Shown: piece by piece, positions 35,218 to 43,496 of the stretch
How the letters are laid out: each line of letters starts with the position of its first letter
Position numbering within the stretch: position 1 is the first letter of the stretch
NCBI GenBank assembly: GCA_027449865.1
Contig: DAIDKV010000097.1
Location: forward strand, 95,531-159,530
Source of the DNA: Planctomycetales bacterium
Lineage (GTDB): Bacteria > Planctomycetota > Planctomycetia > Isosphaerales > Isosphaeraceae
Length of the DNA stretch: 64,000 bases
Reading direction: 5' to 3'
The notes under the pieces: model-generated
What the model saw: only the letters and a program-made list of their open reading frames with translations
Told to the model about the DNA's origin: nothing
Databases searched by the model: none
Made by a program: the position numbers and the translations under genes

Positions 35218-37503
35218 CTAGAGGGATTTCGGTGAGGCTCGGTAGGGTGACCACAGGAACGACCCGGCGAAGATGACCAGGGCAAGTCCAAGCCCACCCA
35301 GGGAAACCCAGGGGCCGAGCCGGAGGCTCCACGGCCGGAACGCAAACTTGACCTGATGCTGACCCTCGGGCACGACCAGGCCAAGGAAGTCGCCGTAGAC
35401 ACGGATTGGGTGCTGCCGCTGGCCGTCTAACGTCACCCACCAACCCGGGTGATAGCTTTCGGCGACGACAAGCAACCGCCGAGCTGGTGCCGTGGTGGTG
35501 ATCTCGAGTTCCCCTGGATGCTCCTCCTTCAGCACGGCGGTCCCAGCATCGCCCGGCGGGAGATCCAGCGGTTCGGAGACGATGGCCGTTGTTTCCAGAT
35601 CCATCTTTTCGATGGTCTCGCGGGGCTCCTCGCTGGCGACCGCTTTTGCGACGAGGCGCACGTAAGGCAAGGCTCCCTCGAGCTCGTTCCAGGTCGCCGT
35701 GGGTCCAGTGCCGACCAGTTCCCAGCGGGTTCCGGCAACACGAACCGCCGCGGGTAGTTCGTAGTCGAGCATCCGCCGGGGCTCTAATGAAGCATATCCC
35801 TCGATCGAGTACAGGCCACGGACCAGGTTGAGGTCGGATTCCGTGCCGATGACCCGCTCGTGATTGCGTGCCGGGCAAGGCGGCACATAATCCGTGAATT
35901 CCGAGAGGGTTATGAATGTATGCCACTCGAAGTGTCTGAAGGGCGCGTGCTTTCCCGTGGCTTCGAACGGTTGGCGTTCCACAACGGCATCAGCGCTGCG
36001 CTTGACGAAGAGAGGCCGGAGATGTTGGCTGGCCGCGTAGAAGACCTGGTCGCCCAGGGCGAACAGGATGAGCAGAGGGAAGGCGAAGCGAACCCGACGG
36101 CTCGTGGCGCAGACCAGAAGAAACGCGGCCAGGAAGATCGCGATGCCGAGAGCCCGCTGGCCGAACCGCTCGGGTGGGTGGAGGCCGTTCAGGACGAACA
36201 AAGCGCCTAGCCAGGCCATCTGGGCAAGCGGTACGAGGAGCAGGAGCCAAAGGACTTTCGGCTCTCGTCGCTCTTCGGATCGTGCCCGGTTGAGGTCGGT
36301 GAGGCCGATGGCCGCCAGGGCCGCGAGCCCGATATGGGACAGGAGGACGTAACGGCCGGGTATCCGGAACATGCCAACAACAGGCAGGTAATACTGCAAA
36401 ATCGAGAGGCCGCCGTACCGGCCCATCGCGAAGAGTAGTCCGATGATGGCTATAGTCGCTCCCGCCGCGGCCCATCCGCCGAGCCGACCGAGCCCCCTCC
36501 AGCGGATGAGCGACCAGATCCCCAGGATGGTCGTCACCGATCCGCAGTAAAGGCTCATTTCGTGGGGAAGAGGAAAATCCGTGTCGAACAGGAACGACCG
36601 CCCCTCGAACCAGTAAGGTGAAAAAAGTTGTAGCAAGTCGGCCGGGTGGAGTGATCCCTTCATGAAAAAGTCGAGCCCGCTGCCCATCCGCTGAGACAGC
36701 CTCGCTGTCTCGAGCGTTGGCAGGATCTGCGCACAACCGACGAGTCCGCCCAGAACCTTCGCCAGTACCCAGGCCAGGACTGACCCGAGTTTCGTTTCCC
36801 CCTTGACCCATAGGATGACAACGTAAATCAATTCGGCCTGCGAGGACATGTAGATCGTCGGAGGAAATCCGATCAACCACTGCGATCCGGACAGCAGGAC
36901 CACCGCGAGCCAGGCCCATCGGGCTCGACGCGGCGACTCATCGCGAAGCAGGACGTCGGCGGCCAGGAGCAGCCACGGGATGTGGGCCGCGACGTTGATC
37001 ATCGGGATGTGAATGAAGTGCATCAAAAAGAATCCGCCGAACGCCAGCGTGGCGGCGCCGAAGAGGGCCGCGTCGCCCGGCAGGCCCCAGCGTCTCAGGA
37101 GCAGAAAAGCCCCGAGGATGGCGAGCGGATAACGGGCCAGCATCTCCACGGTAAACGCCACGTTCAGCGGGGCAAAGCCGTAGAGCAGGGGGATTACGGG
37201 GTGCTGGGTCCCGATGTGCGAGTCGCCGAGCAGGTAATAGCCCCCGTAAAGATGGGGCGACCACGCGATGCTCTCGCCCTGGCGCAGATGATGGCTGTAG
37301 TAAATCCGAAACGGCAACTGGCTGGCCCCAATGTCGCCGATCACGTAGTACCAGCCGCCGAGAACGGGCAGGAGGAAAAGAAGCAGAATGGCGGCGATGG
37401 CCGAGATCACAACCCCTCGTCGACGGCGTGACTCTGAATCGAAATCGTCCGCGAGGTCCGGTGCAGAGTCATCGTCATTTCCGGCAGATATCATGGTCGT
37501 CAT
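35218..37503 (-). CDS. YfhO-like polytopic membrane protein (GT-C-type glycosyltransferase candidate)
   Basis: 761 residues. A short acidic cytoplasmic start is followed by about 12 membrane helices (VISAIAAILLLFLLPVLGGW at about 31-50, then many to ~490). The periplasmic C-terminal third ends with SYHPGWWVTLDGQRQHPIRV and VPEGQHQVKFAFRPWSLRLG, the ending typical of the YfhO family, then a final helix. YfhO proteins are thought to transfer sugars from lipid carriers to cell-wall or membrane polymers. It lies 61 bp downstream of the aminotransferase gene on the same strand and is probably the last gene of the polysaccharide operon. A degraded copy of its C-terminal coding sequence lies at 43346-43387. 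Confidence 0.8.
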   Translation of the reverse strand: MTTMISAGNDDDSAPDLADDFDSESRRRRGVVISAIAAILLLFLLPVLGGWYYVIGDIGASQLPFRIYYSHHLRQGESIAWSPHLYGGYYLLGDSHIGTQHPVIPLLYGFAPLNVAFTVEMLARYPLAILGAFLLLRRWGLPGDAALFGAATLAFGGFFLMHFIHIPMINVAAHIPWLLLAADVLLRDESPRRARWAWLAVVLLSGSQWLIGFPPTIYMSSQAELIYVVILWVKGETKLGSVLAWVLAKVLGGLVGCAQILPTLETARLSQRMGSGLDFFMKGSLHPADLLQLFSPYWFEGRSFLFDTDFPLPHEMSLYCGSVTTILGIWSLIRWRGLGRLGGWAAAGATIAIIGLLFAMGRYGGLSILQYYLPVVGMFRIPGRYVLLSHIGLAALAAIGLTDLNRARSEERREPKVLWLLLLVPLAQMAWLGALFVLNGLHPPERFGQRALGIAIFLAAFLLVCATSRRVRFAFPLLILFALGDQVFYAASQHLRPLFVKRSADAVVERQPFEATGKHAPFRHFEWHTFITLSEFTDYVPPCPARNHERVIGTESDLNLVRGLYSIEGYASLEPRRMLDYELPAAVRVAGTRWELVGTGPTATWNELEGALPYVRLVAKAVASEEPRETIEKMDLETTAIVSEPLDLPPGDAGTAVLKEEHPGELEITTTAPARRLLVVAESYHPGWWVTLDGQRQHPIRVYGDFLGLVVPEGQHQVKFAFRPWSLRLGPWVSLGGLGLALVIFAGSFLWSPYRASPKSL

Positions 37504-37564
37504 CTCGGAATCGCGGCGGATGGGATCCGGGTTAGCACCTGGACGGGGTTGCGAAGCCCCAGCC

Positions 37565-38683
37565 TCATCGGGAGAGTATCTGCCGGAGGCATTCGGCGAC
37601 AGCGGCGACCTGCTCGCGGGTCAACTCGGGGTAGATGGGGAGCGACAGGATCTGCCCGGCAGCCGACTCGGTGGCCGGGAACGAACCAGGGCCCAGACCG
37701 AGGTCCGAATAGGCGCCCTGGAGATGGATCGGCACCGGGTAATGGATGCCGGCCCCGACACCCCCTTCGTGCAGCGCCTTGAGAACCTGGTCACGGTCCG
37801 CCCGACGGAGACGGATGACGAACAGGTGGTATACGTGTTCGACCGTCCACGGCGCCTCGGCGGGCAGTTCGATTTCGGACCTTAGCGGCTCCAGTTCCTC
37901 GCGGTACCAGGCGGCAACCTGGCGGCGTCGGCTGTTCCAGTCGGCCAGATGTCGGAGCTTGATGCCCAGTACGGCCGCCTGAATCGTATCCAGACGGCTG
38001 TTGAAGCCCCGCTCTGGATGGTGATACTTGACCGTCCCGCCCCAGTTACGGAGCCGACGCATTCGCTCGGCCAGATTATCGTCGTTGGTGCAGACCGCGC
38101 CGCCGTCCCCATAGGCGCCCAGATTCTTCCCCGGGTAGAAGCTGAACCCCGAGGCCACCCCCAGCGCCCCGCAACGACCATCGACATGGACGGCCCCGTG
38201 CGCCTGGGCCGCGTCCTCGATGACAAACAATCCTTTCTCGCGGGCGAAATCAAGAATGCCGGTCATGTCGGCCGGCTGACCGTAGAGGTGAACTGGTACG
38301 ATCGCCTTGGTGCCCGGCACCAGCGCCTTCTTCGCGGCCTCGACGTCGATGTTGTAGGTGTTCGGGTCCATGTCCACGAGCACAGGAGTGGCCCCGGCAT
38401 CGCTGACGGCCAGAGCTGTCGCGATGAAGGTGTTGGCCGGGAGCAGTACCTTGTCGCCCTCGCCGATGCCCAGGGCCTGCATGGCCATCCAGAGCGCATC
38501 GGTGCCGCTGGCCACCCCAACGCAATGCTTCGTGCCAATGAATTGGGCGAAAGCGGCCTCGAATTCCGATACCGCCCCGCCGAGGATGAAGTCGGCCCGT
38601 TCGAGCACGCCTCGGACTGCGGAATCCACTTCGGGCTGGATCGTACGATATTGCGCCTGCAAGTCGACTAGTGGGATTTTCAT
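37565..38683 (-). CDS. DegT/DnrJ/EryC1/StrS-family sugar aminotransferase (WbpE-like)
   Basis: 372 residues from the ATG at 38683 with AAGGA 8 nt upstream; a TTG 21 nt earlier is less likely. PLP-dependent fold-I enzyme: MKIPLVDLQAQYRTIQPEVD start, CVGVASGTDALWMAMQALGI, the Asp-bearing VIEDAAQAHGAV, and the Schiff-base Lys at about residue 186 in FYPGKNLGAYGDGG. ERGFNSRLDTIQAAVLGIKL is also typical of the family. It transfers an amino group to a keto-sugar nucleotide. With the neighbouring oxidoreductase, acetyltransferase and 2-epimerase it matches WbpE, which aminates C3 of UDP-GlcNAc-3-keto-uronate; this substrate is inferred from context. Confidence 0.88.
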   Translation of the reverse strand: MKIPLVDLQAQYRTIQPEVDSAVRGVLERADFILGGAVSEFEAAFAQFIGTKHCVGVASGTDALWMAMQALGIGEGDKVLLPANTFIATALAVSDAGATPVLVDMDPNTYNIDVEAAKKALVPGTKAIVPVHLYGQPADMTGILDFAREKGLFVIEDAAQAHGAVHVDGRCGALGVASGFSFYPGKNLGAYGDGGAVCTNDDNLAERMRRLRNWGGTVKYHHPERGFNSRLDTIQAAVLGIKLRHLADWNSRRRQVAAWYREELEPLRSEIELPAEAPWTVEHVYHLFVIRLRRADRDQVLKALHEGGVGAGIHYPVPIHLQGAYSDLGLGPGSFPATESAAGQILSLPIYPELTREQVAAVAECLRQILSR

Positions 38684-38745
38684 CAGCACATCCTTCGGCG
38701 TCAAAAATTCAGGGTGATCTCAGGGGTCGGGATTGCCGTGACCGT

Positions 38746-39525
38746 TCAACCGGGTGGCGAAATGCCGATCCGCCCCAGGTGCTCTCCAATACCCTGAGGC
38801 CTGGGGAGCCGTCCCAAAAGCGCTCTTATCGCCAGCTTCAGGTGACCCCAAGTCACACGGAGGAAGCGCATCTTGCTCACCCCGTGTTCACGCCGTGAAT
38901 TGGTCGCGGGGAACTCGACAACCCGGGCGCGGCTCTTTAGAGCGCGAATCATGATCTCGGACGTGGCCACAAAGTCATCGGCTCGGGGGAACACCTGGGG
39001 CACCACAGACCGCTGGTACATCCGGAATCCACACGTCATTGTGTAGACGCCCCTGGTTAATCGGGGCAACATCGCACGATAGATGCCGCTTACGGTCGAC
39101 GAGAGGAGTAGACGATACCATGGATAACCGGCACCGCCGCCGGGGGCCAGTATCGAAACGTTGATCAGGTGGGTGTCGTGACTGGCCAGTTCCACTAGCT
39201 TCAGGATCAAGGCTTGATCGTAATTGCTGTCGGCGTCCACGAACGCGATCCATTCGGTTTCGGCGAGGGCAAGGGCAGTCTTGATGGCCGCCCCGTAGCC
39301 GAGGTTCTGCGGGTGGTGTATTACGCGCACCCCGGGGCGCTGCCGGGCGTAATCTTCCAGTAGTTCTGGGGTTCGATCCCGGCTACCGTCGTTGATCAAG
39401 AGCAGACTGGCTCTCCAGTCCTTCCCAGCCAACTCGCTGAGGACGTGGTCGATGCGCTCAAAGTACGCCGGCAGCGAATCCACCTCGTTATAGCAAGGGG
39501 TCGCAATTGTGAGGGACTTCTCCAT
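38746..39525 (-). CDS. Family 2 glycosyltransferase (GT-A)
   Basis: 259 residues, soluble or peripheral. N-terminal MEKSLTIATPCYNEVDSLPA is the nucleotide-binding start of GT2 enzymes. LLINDGSRDRTPELLEDY follows at about residue 42. The metal-binding DADSNYD is at about 97-103, preceded by ETEWIAFV. A hydrophobic segment (YRLLLSSTVSGIYRAML) and a basic C-terminus suggest membrane contact, as in dolichol-phosphate-mannose-synthase-like transferases that load sugars on lipid carriers. It lies 14 bp downstream of the epimerase gene and 62 bp before the aminotransferase gene, all on the minus strand. Confidence 0.88.
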   Translation of the reverse strand: MEKSLTIATPCYNEVDSLPAYFERIDHVLSELAGKDWRASLLLINDGSRDRTPELLEDYARQRPGVRVIHHPQNLGYGAAIKTALALAETEWIAFVDADSNYDQALILKLVELASHDTHLINVSILAPGGGAGYPWYRLLLSSTVSGIYRAMLPRLTRGVYTMTCGFRMYQRSVVPQVFPRADDFVATSEIMIRALKSRARVVEFPATNSRREHGVSKMRFLRVTWGHLKLAIRALLGRLPRPQGIGEHLGRIGISPPG

Positions 39526-39539
39526 GACATTCTCCTCAA

Positions 39540-40610
39540 TTACCGGACGGCCCGCGGTGCCAGATCCAGGAGAGTGCGGAGGATGTACTCGCCGGCGCGG
39601 CCGTCACCGAACAGGGGCGGTCGCGGCCCCGGGGGATCGAACTCGCGGATGGCACGGGTCAACTTGTCTTTGTCGTTATCGACCACGAGCTCATAACCTA
39701 GCCGGTTCATCTCCTTGAACCAGATGAACGGCACCAGCGATATCACCGGCTTATCGAGCATGTACGCTTCGCGTCGCAGCCCGCCGCTGTCGGAGATAAC
39801 CTTGTTGCAGCCGGACACCAACCGCAGCATGTCCAAATAGCCCTGCGGCGGTAGTGCCGTAATAACCTTCGATCGCTCCAGTCGCTCCAGCAGGCCAGCA
39901 CGCTCCAGTGTGTCCCGGGTGCGCGGATGGACGGGGAACCTCGTGGGATAGCCAGCCACCTCGACAGCGTCGAGGATAGCGCTCAACCGCTGCGGATCGT
40001 TGGCGTTCTCTTGGCGGTGCGTGGTCAGGACGTTGTAGTCACCTCTTCGGACTTCTATGGAGTGCTCGCGTAATGCGATCTTCAGCGCGTCCAGGGTCAG
40101 GTCGCCGAGCATGAAGATCGATTCGGCAGGGAATCCTTCCTGGAGCAGGGACTGTGTGTCATCGTCGCTGATGGTGAATATCCAAGTCGAGAGATGGTCA
40201 GCCAGGCGGCGACAAATCTCCTCTGGATTAAGCCGGGCTTCGCAACGGATTCCACCCTCGAAGTGGGCCACAGGCACACGTAACCGGGCGCCAGCGTAGG
40301 CAGTGAACATAGCGGTATGAGTATCGGTGTTGGAGATGATGACATCGGGAGAGTAGCGCTCGATGCTCTCGGCGACGTGGTCGATCAGGTCCTTGGCCAC
40401 GCTCCCCATCGTTGAACGGTCCACGACGGGGGAACTATGGACGATTGGAATACCCAACTCCTCCAGGAAGCAATCCGCCATGTCATGGCCGAAGTTCTGA
40501 CCGGTATGCACCACTAGAAATTCAAGGTCCGGAAAAAGTGTTGCGGCGCGGCAAAACGCCAGGTTTTTAATGATCTCGGGTCTGGTCCCGACGAAGGAGA
40601 CAATTCGCAT
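39540..40610 (-). CDS. UDP-N-acetylglucosamine 2-epimerase family protein (WbpI-like)
   Basis: 356 residues from the ATG at 40610 (AAGGA 9 nt upstream); the frame extends upstream without conserved sequence. Typical features are the start MRIVSFVGTRPEIIKN, the HTGQNF motif (residues ~41-46), PVAHFEGGIRCEARLNPEEI around residue 130, NVLTTHRQENANDP near 215, and ISDSGGLRREAYMLDKPVI near 300. Members invert C2 of UDP-GlcNAc or of its 3-acetamido-uronate derivative. Given the neighbours I favour WbpI, which makes UDP-ManNAc3NAcA. Minor departures from the usual HVEAGLR motif (HFEGGIR here) support an uronate-type member but do not prove it. Confidence 0.88.
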   Translation of the reverse strand: MRIVSFVGTRPEIIKNLAFCRAATLFPDLEFLVVHTGQNFGHDMADCFLEELGIPIVHSSPVVDRSTMGSVAKDLIDHVAESIERYSPDVIISNTDTHTAMFTAYAGARLRVPVAHFEGGIRCEARLNPEEICRRLADHLSTWIFTISDDDTQSLLQEGFPAESIFMLGDLTLDALKIALREHSIEVRRGDYNVLTTHRQENANDPQRLSAILDAVEVAGYPTRFPVHPRTRDTLERAGLLERLERSKVITALPPQGYLDMLRLVSGCNKVISDSGGLRREAYMLDKPVISLVPFIWFKEMNRLGYELVVDNDKDKLTRAIREFDPPGPRPPLFGDGRAGEYILRTLLDLAPRAVR

Positions 40611-40749
40611 GATGGATGTCCTTGGAACGGTCGAGAAAACAATGTAGGTTTGATTGCTGGAATCGATCGACGGCGGGTTCCACAGGAGCGGCCTCCTGCG
40701 GTGCCAGATCGGTCCGATGACACCCATGAGGGAGCGGAGTCATCCCGGC

Positions 40750-41304
40750 CTACCCAGGGATTTCCCCTGCCGTCGCCGGTGGGGAGGGATCGAGATCGGA
40801 GGTCGGGTCACTCCCGAACATGGCGGCAATACGGAGGGAGACGCGAGCCGGCACGCCGACGACGGTGGCTCCCGGAGGCACGTCGCGCGTGACCACGGCC
40901 CCAGCGCCGATGGTTGCTTTCGCTCCGATGTTCACTCCGCCCAGGATGATTGCTCCGCTGCCGATGTTCGCGCCGGCACCAACGTGCACCGGGCTCTTGG
41001 TCCAGATCCCGGCGATCGTATCCGCGACATTGGGGTGATTGTCGTTGACGAAGACGACGCCGTGGCCGATGAAGACGTCATCCTCAATGGTTACCCCGTC
41101 GCAGATGAAGGTGTGGCTCTGGATGCGACACCGCCGACCGATCGTTGCCCCGCGCTGGATCTCGACGAACGTCCCGATTCGCGATTCGTCCCCGATCGTG
41201 CAGCCGTAGAGGTTGGCAAACTCGTAGACGATCACGTCTCGGCCAAGCTGCACGTCATCACCAACCAGTGCGAACTTTCGGCCGGGTATCTCACGGTATC
41301 CCAT
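40750..41304 (-). CDS. Hexapeptide-repeat N-acetyltransferase (WbpD-like)
   Basis: 184 residues. Left-handed beta-helix repeats run from about residue 15 to 150 (VQLGRDVIVYEFANLYGCTI, IGTFVEIQRGATIGRRCRIQ, SHTFICDGVTIEDDVFIGHG, VHVGAGANIGSGAIILGGV). A loop with NDNHPN contains the likely catalytic His-Asn of the WbpD/WlbB type. It ends RDVPPGATVVGVPAR and a short Pro-rich tail. It would acetylate the 3-amino sugar made by the aminotransferase. The ATG overlaps the stop of the oxidoreductase gene (TGATG), which indicates coupled translation. Confidence 0.88.
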   Translation of the reverse strand: MGYREIPGRKFALVGDDVQLGRDVIVYEFANLYGCTIGDESRIGTFVEIQRGATIGRRCRIQSHTFICDGVTIEDDVFIGHGVVFVNDNHPNVADTIAGIWTKSPVHVGAGANIGSGAIILGGVNIGAKATIGAGAVVTRDVPPGATVVGVPARVSLRIAAMFGSDPTSDLDPSPPATAGEIPG

Positions 41305-42386
41305 CAGCGCGTCTCCGCCGCCGCGACCGGCTCTGTCCGGACGGAGTGACGCCGCGTACCATCGTCGACTCGCTGCCGGGAGCCGCCCCGATGGAGCGAT
41401 CGCTGGAGGGCCTCCAGGGCCTTCACCACATCACAGGAGAACGCGCCATCGGAGATGGGCTGCTTCCGCTCCCGGACGCACTCCAGAAAGTGAAGATCCT
41501 GGGCCTTGAGCGGCTCGACGGCGGGGAGCTTGGGGATCAGGACGTCGGCGTCGCGGAGCACGAGCTGGAACTGCCCGAACGAGTCGTAGTGAGGCTGGCG
41601 CATCAGCCCCTTGTCGTAAAGGCGAATCGACTCCAGAGGCTGCATGTCGTCCCAGACGGCCATCTTCTTGTCGCCGACGACAACCAGGGTCCGTTCCTTG
41701 CGGGGATTGAGCCAGGAGGCCTGCACGTGGCAGAGAAGCTGTCCGGGATACTCCAGGCAGGCGAAGACGACATCCTCGACCTCGTGCTGGAGGAAGGTCT
41801 CACCCCAGGCAGAGCCCTCGATCGGTCGGCTGTCGAGCAGGTAGTGGAAGATGGAAATGTCGTGGCTGGCCAGGTCGTACAGGGCATTGGCGTCGGTACG
41901 GAGCGGCCCGAGATTGGTGCGGGTCGCCGCCATGTAATAGACGCGGCCGAGGGTGCCGTCCTGGATGTACTGCCGCAGGCGGTTGATCCCTGCATTAAAA
42001 AGGAAAATGTGACCGCACATGAGAATTCGATCGTGCTGGTCGGCCAGGTCGCAGAGGTCCTGGGCCTCGCGCGCCGTGTAGCAGATCGGCTTCTCGACCA
42101 GAACGTCCTTGCCGGCCTGGAGCGCTTCCTTGACCAGGCCGTAGTGCGTCGTCAACGGCGTGGCGATCACGACCGCGTCGACCTCGGGGTGGTCGAGTAA
42201 GGCCCGGTGATCCTGCATGGTGGAGACGAAGGGAATAACGTTCTCGGCGGCCCTGAGGCGGCCCTCGTCGCGATCGGCGACGGCCACGACTCGAGAGTCG
42301 GGATGGCCGTTGAATATGCGGGCGTGATTGGGGCCCCAGTGACCATAACCGACAAGGCCGATGCCAATGGCAGACGCGGCATTCAT
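41304..42386 (-). CDS. Gfo/Idh/MocA-family NAD-dependent sugar oxidoreductase (WbpB-like)
   Basis: 360 residues. The Rossmann start is IGLVGYGHWGPNHARIF (residues 9-25), followed by VVIATPLTTHYGLVKEAL and the family EKP motif at residues 98-100 (VLVEKPICYTAREA). DLASHDISIFHYLLD contains the conserved His region near residue 175. In the WbpB role it oxidises C3 of UDP-GlcNAcA so that the aminotransferase can act. It is the first gene of the minus-strand run 42386-37565 (and probably 35218), so it would be closest to the cluster promoter in 42387-42600. The last ~25 residues are Arg-rich and not conserved. Confidence 0.88.
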   Translation of the reverse strand: MNAASAIGIGLVGYGHWGPNHARIFNGHPDSRVVAVADRDEGRLRAAENVIPFVSTMQDHRALLDHPEVDAVVIATPLTTHYGLVKEALQAGKDVLVEKPICYTAREAQDLCDLADQHDRILMCGHIFLFNAGINRLRQYIQDGTLGRVYYMAATRTNLGPLRTDANALYDLASHDISIFHYLLDSRPIEGSAWGETFLQHEVEDVVFACLEYPGQLLCHVQASWLNPRKERTLVVVGDKKMAVWDDMQPLESIRLYDKGLMRQPHYDSFGQFQLVLRDADVLIPKLPAVEPLKAQDLHFLECVRERKQPISDGAFSCDVVKALEALQRSLHRGGSRQRVDDGTRRHSVRTEPVAAAETR

Positions 42387-43285
42387 GAATCACCAACTAC
42401 GGCTGCAGGCCGTGGAAAGAGGAGGATTCCCCCAGGAAGCCGTCTTCATGGGTTAGCCCCGTTGTCGAACTTGTGTGTTCAATCAGACTGGTACTTCTCT
42501 GTCGGATTTTGGGGTGGTCACCACCAAAATCATTCTCCGAAGACCAAGGCCATGAGCGACACTCAGAGGGCGAATGCACGACGGTTCGCCCGAAGCCCTG
42601 CATCCACCCCTAGGGCGGACCAGCAGTAGATGGCAGATGAGTATTGAAAAAAAGACCGATTTCGGGTCGATCTCCCAGTGCGATCGGTCTCTGTCGCTGC
42701 ACGTTCAGGTCATGGATTGTCTATATGATGAGGTGCCTCGAAGTCGCCACCCACAATTTGGGGGCGCCACCTCGCGCCAGGGCATTACCATGGCAGCTGC
42801 GGCAAAGAAGATCATCTCGAAATACCAAATCTTACTCCACGTGATCTTACTTCGCCAAAATTTAAGAATATTGCTGCTCTCTTGCAGAGAGTATAGGACT
42901 GAGATCTCCACTCGGGGAAGATGTCTCCGGTCCGTAGGCCGGCGATGTTTCCCAAAATCAACACGCCGGAAACCATACAATGCGCGCTTTGTGGATGCAT
43001 CTATCGAATCGATCGGTGGAGGTCAAATCGCCGTACGATTTCGAGCGACGTCGATTTTTCTAAAGCAGCCAAACATGGCATCATTGGTTCCTATTTGCGC
43101 TCGTATCGTAGGGGCGAAACGGGTTTCGCGGGTCAGCAGTCGTTGCCATGGCCGCCGTAATGCCTTCTCACGTCAGGTAGGATCGAGACTTTCTCAACCT
43201 GACAGATGACATAGACTTTCGGTAGCGATTCCCCGACCTGTCGTTCCTCGATCCGCACTGCTCCGACGTTCTCCCGCAGACGTGG

Positions 43286-43342
43286 CCGGATGTACCGCGC
43301 TGGGGGCCTGGCTGGGCTCGCGGTCGCAGGGGCTGAAGGGTT
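43286..43342 (+). pseudogene. 57-bp duplicated fragment of the sodium:solute symporter gene
   Basis: Bases 43286-43342 match 45912-45968, codons about 14-32 of the symporter gene, at 56 of 57 positions (one G/A difference). The match stops abruptly at both sides. It is a direct repeat flanking the membrane protein gene at 43497-45575 and marks a past duplication or insertion event. Confidence 0.85.
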
Positions 43343-43345
43343 TTT

Positions 43346-43387
43346 CGTCCGGAAGGCAAACCTGTTCTGATGCCGACCCTCGGGCGT
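43346..43387 (-). pseudogene. Remnant of a YfhO-like C-terminal coding sequence
   Basis: On the minus strand this reads TPEGRHQNRFAFRT, close to VPEGQHQVKFAFRP near the end of the protein at 35218-37503; the DNA is also similar (compare 35338-35371). The frame does not continue into a full gene. It touches the symporter fragment at 43342, so two unrelated scraps meet here. Confidence 0.55.
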
Positions 43388-43496
43388 CAATCGCCCGAGG
43401 CGGCGCGTGGTCTTGAGGGCTCCGACGGTTTTGTAGCCGTCACCGCCGGACAGGAATGGCACCCGGTGAAGATCCACGCCTTGGCACAACGCATGG

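Larger units (their letters stand above)
42387..43496. other. 1.1-kb scarred intergenic region
   Basis: No complete gene is convincing. A 211-codon plus-strand frame (42574-43209) has an irregular composition and no motif. The region is less GC-rich than its flanks, particularly 42640-42900. An interrupted dyad, TTTTGG...GGTGGT facing ACCACCAAAA, lies at 42507-42529, in the leader zone of the minus-strand sugar cluster, and could be an operator. The right part holds two gene scraps: a 57-bp copy of the symporter gene (43286-43342) and a YfhO tail remnant (43346-43387). Confidence 0.55.

Noticed and set aside
42574..43209. Plus-strand frame of 211 codons in the scarred spacer
   Set aside because: No motif, mixed composition, no ribosome site, and it runs into the region of gene scraps.
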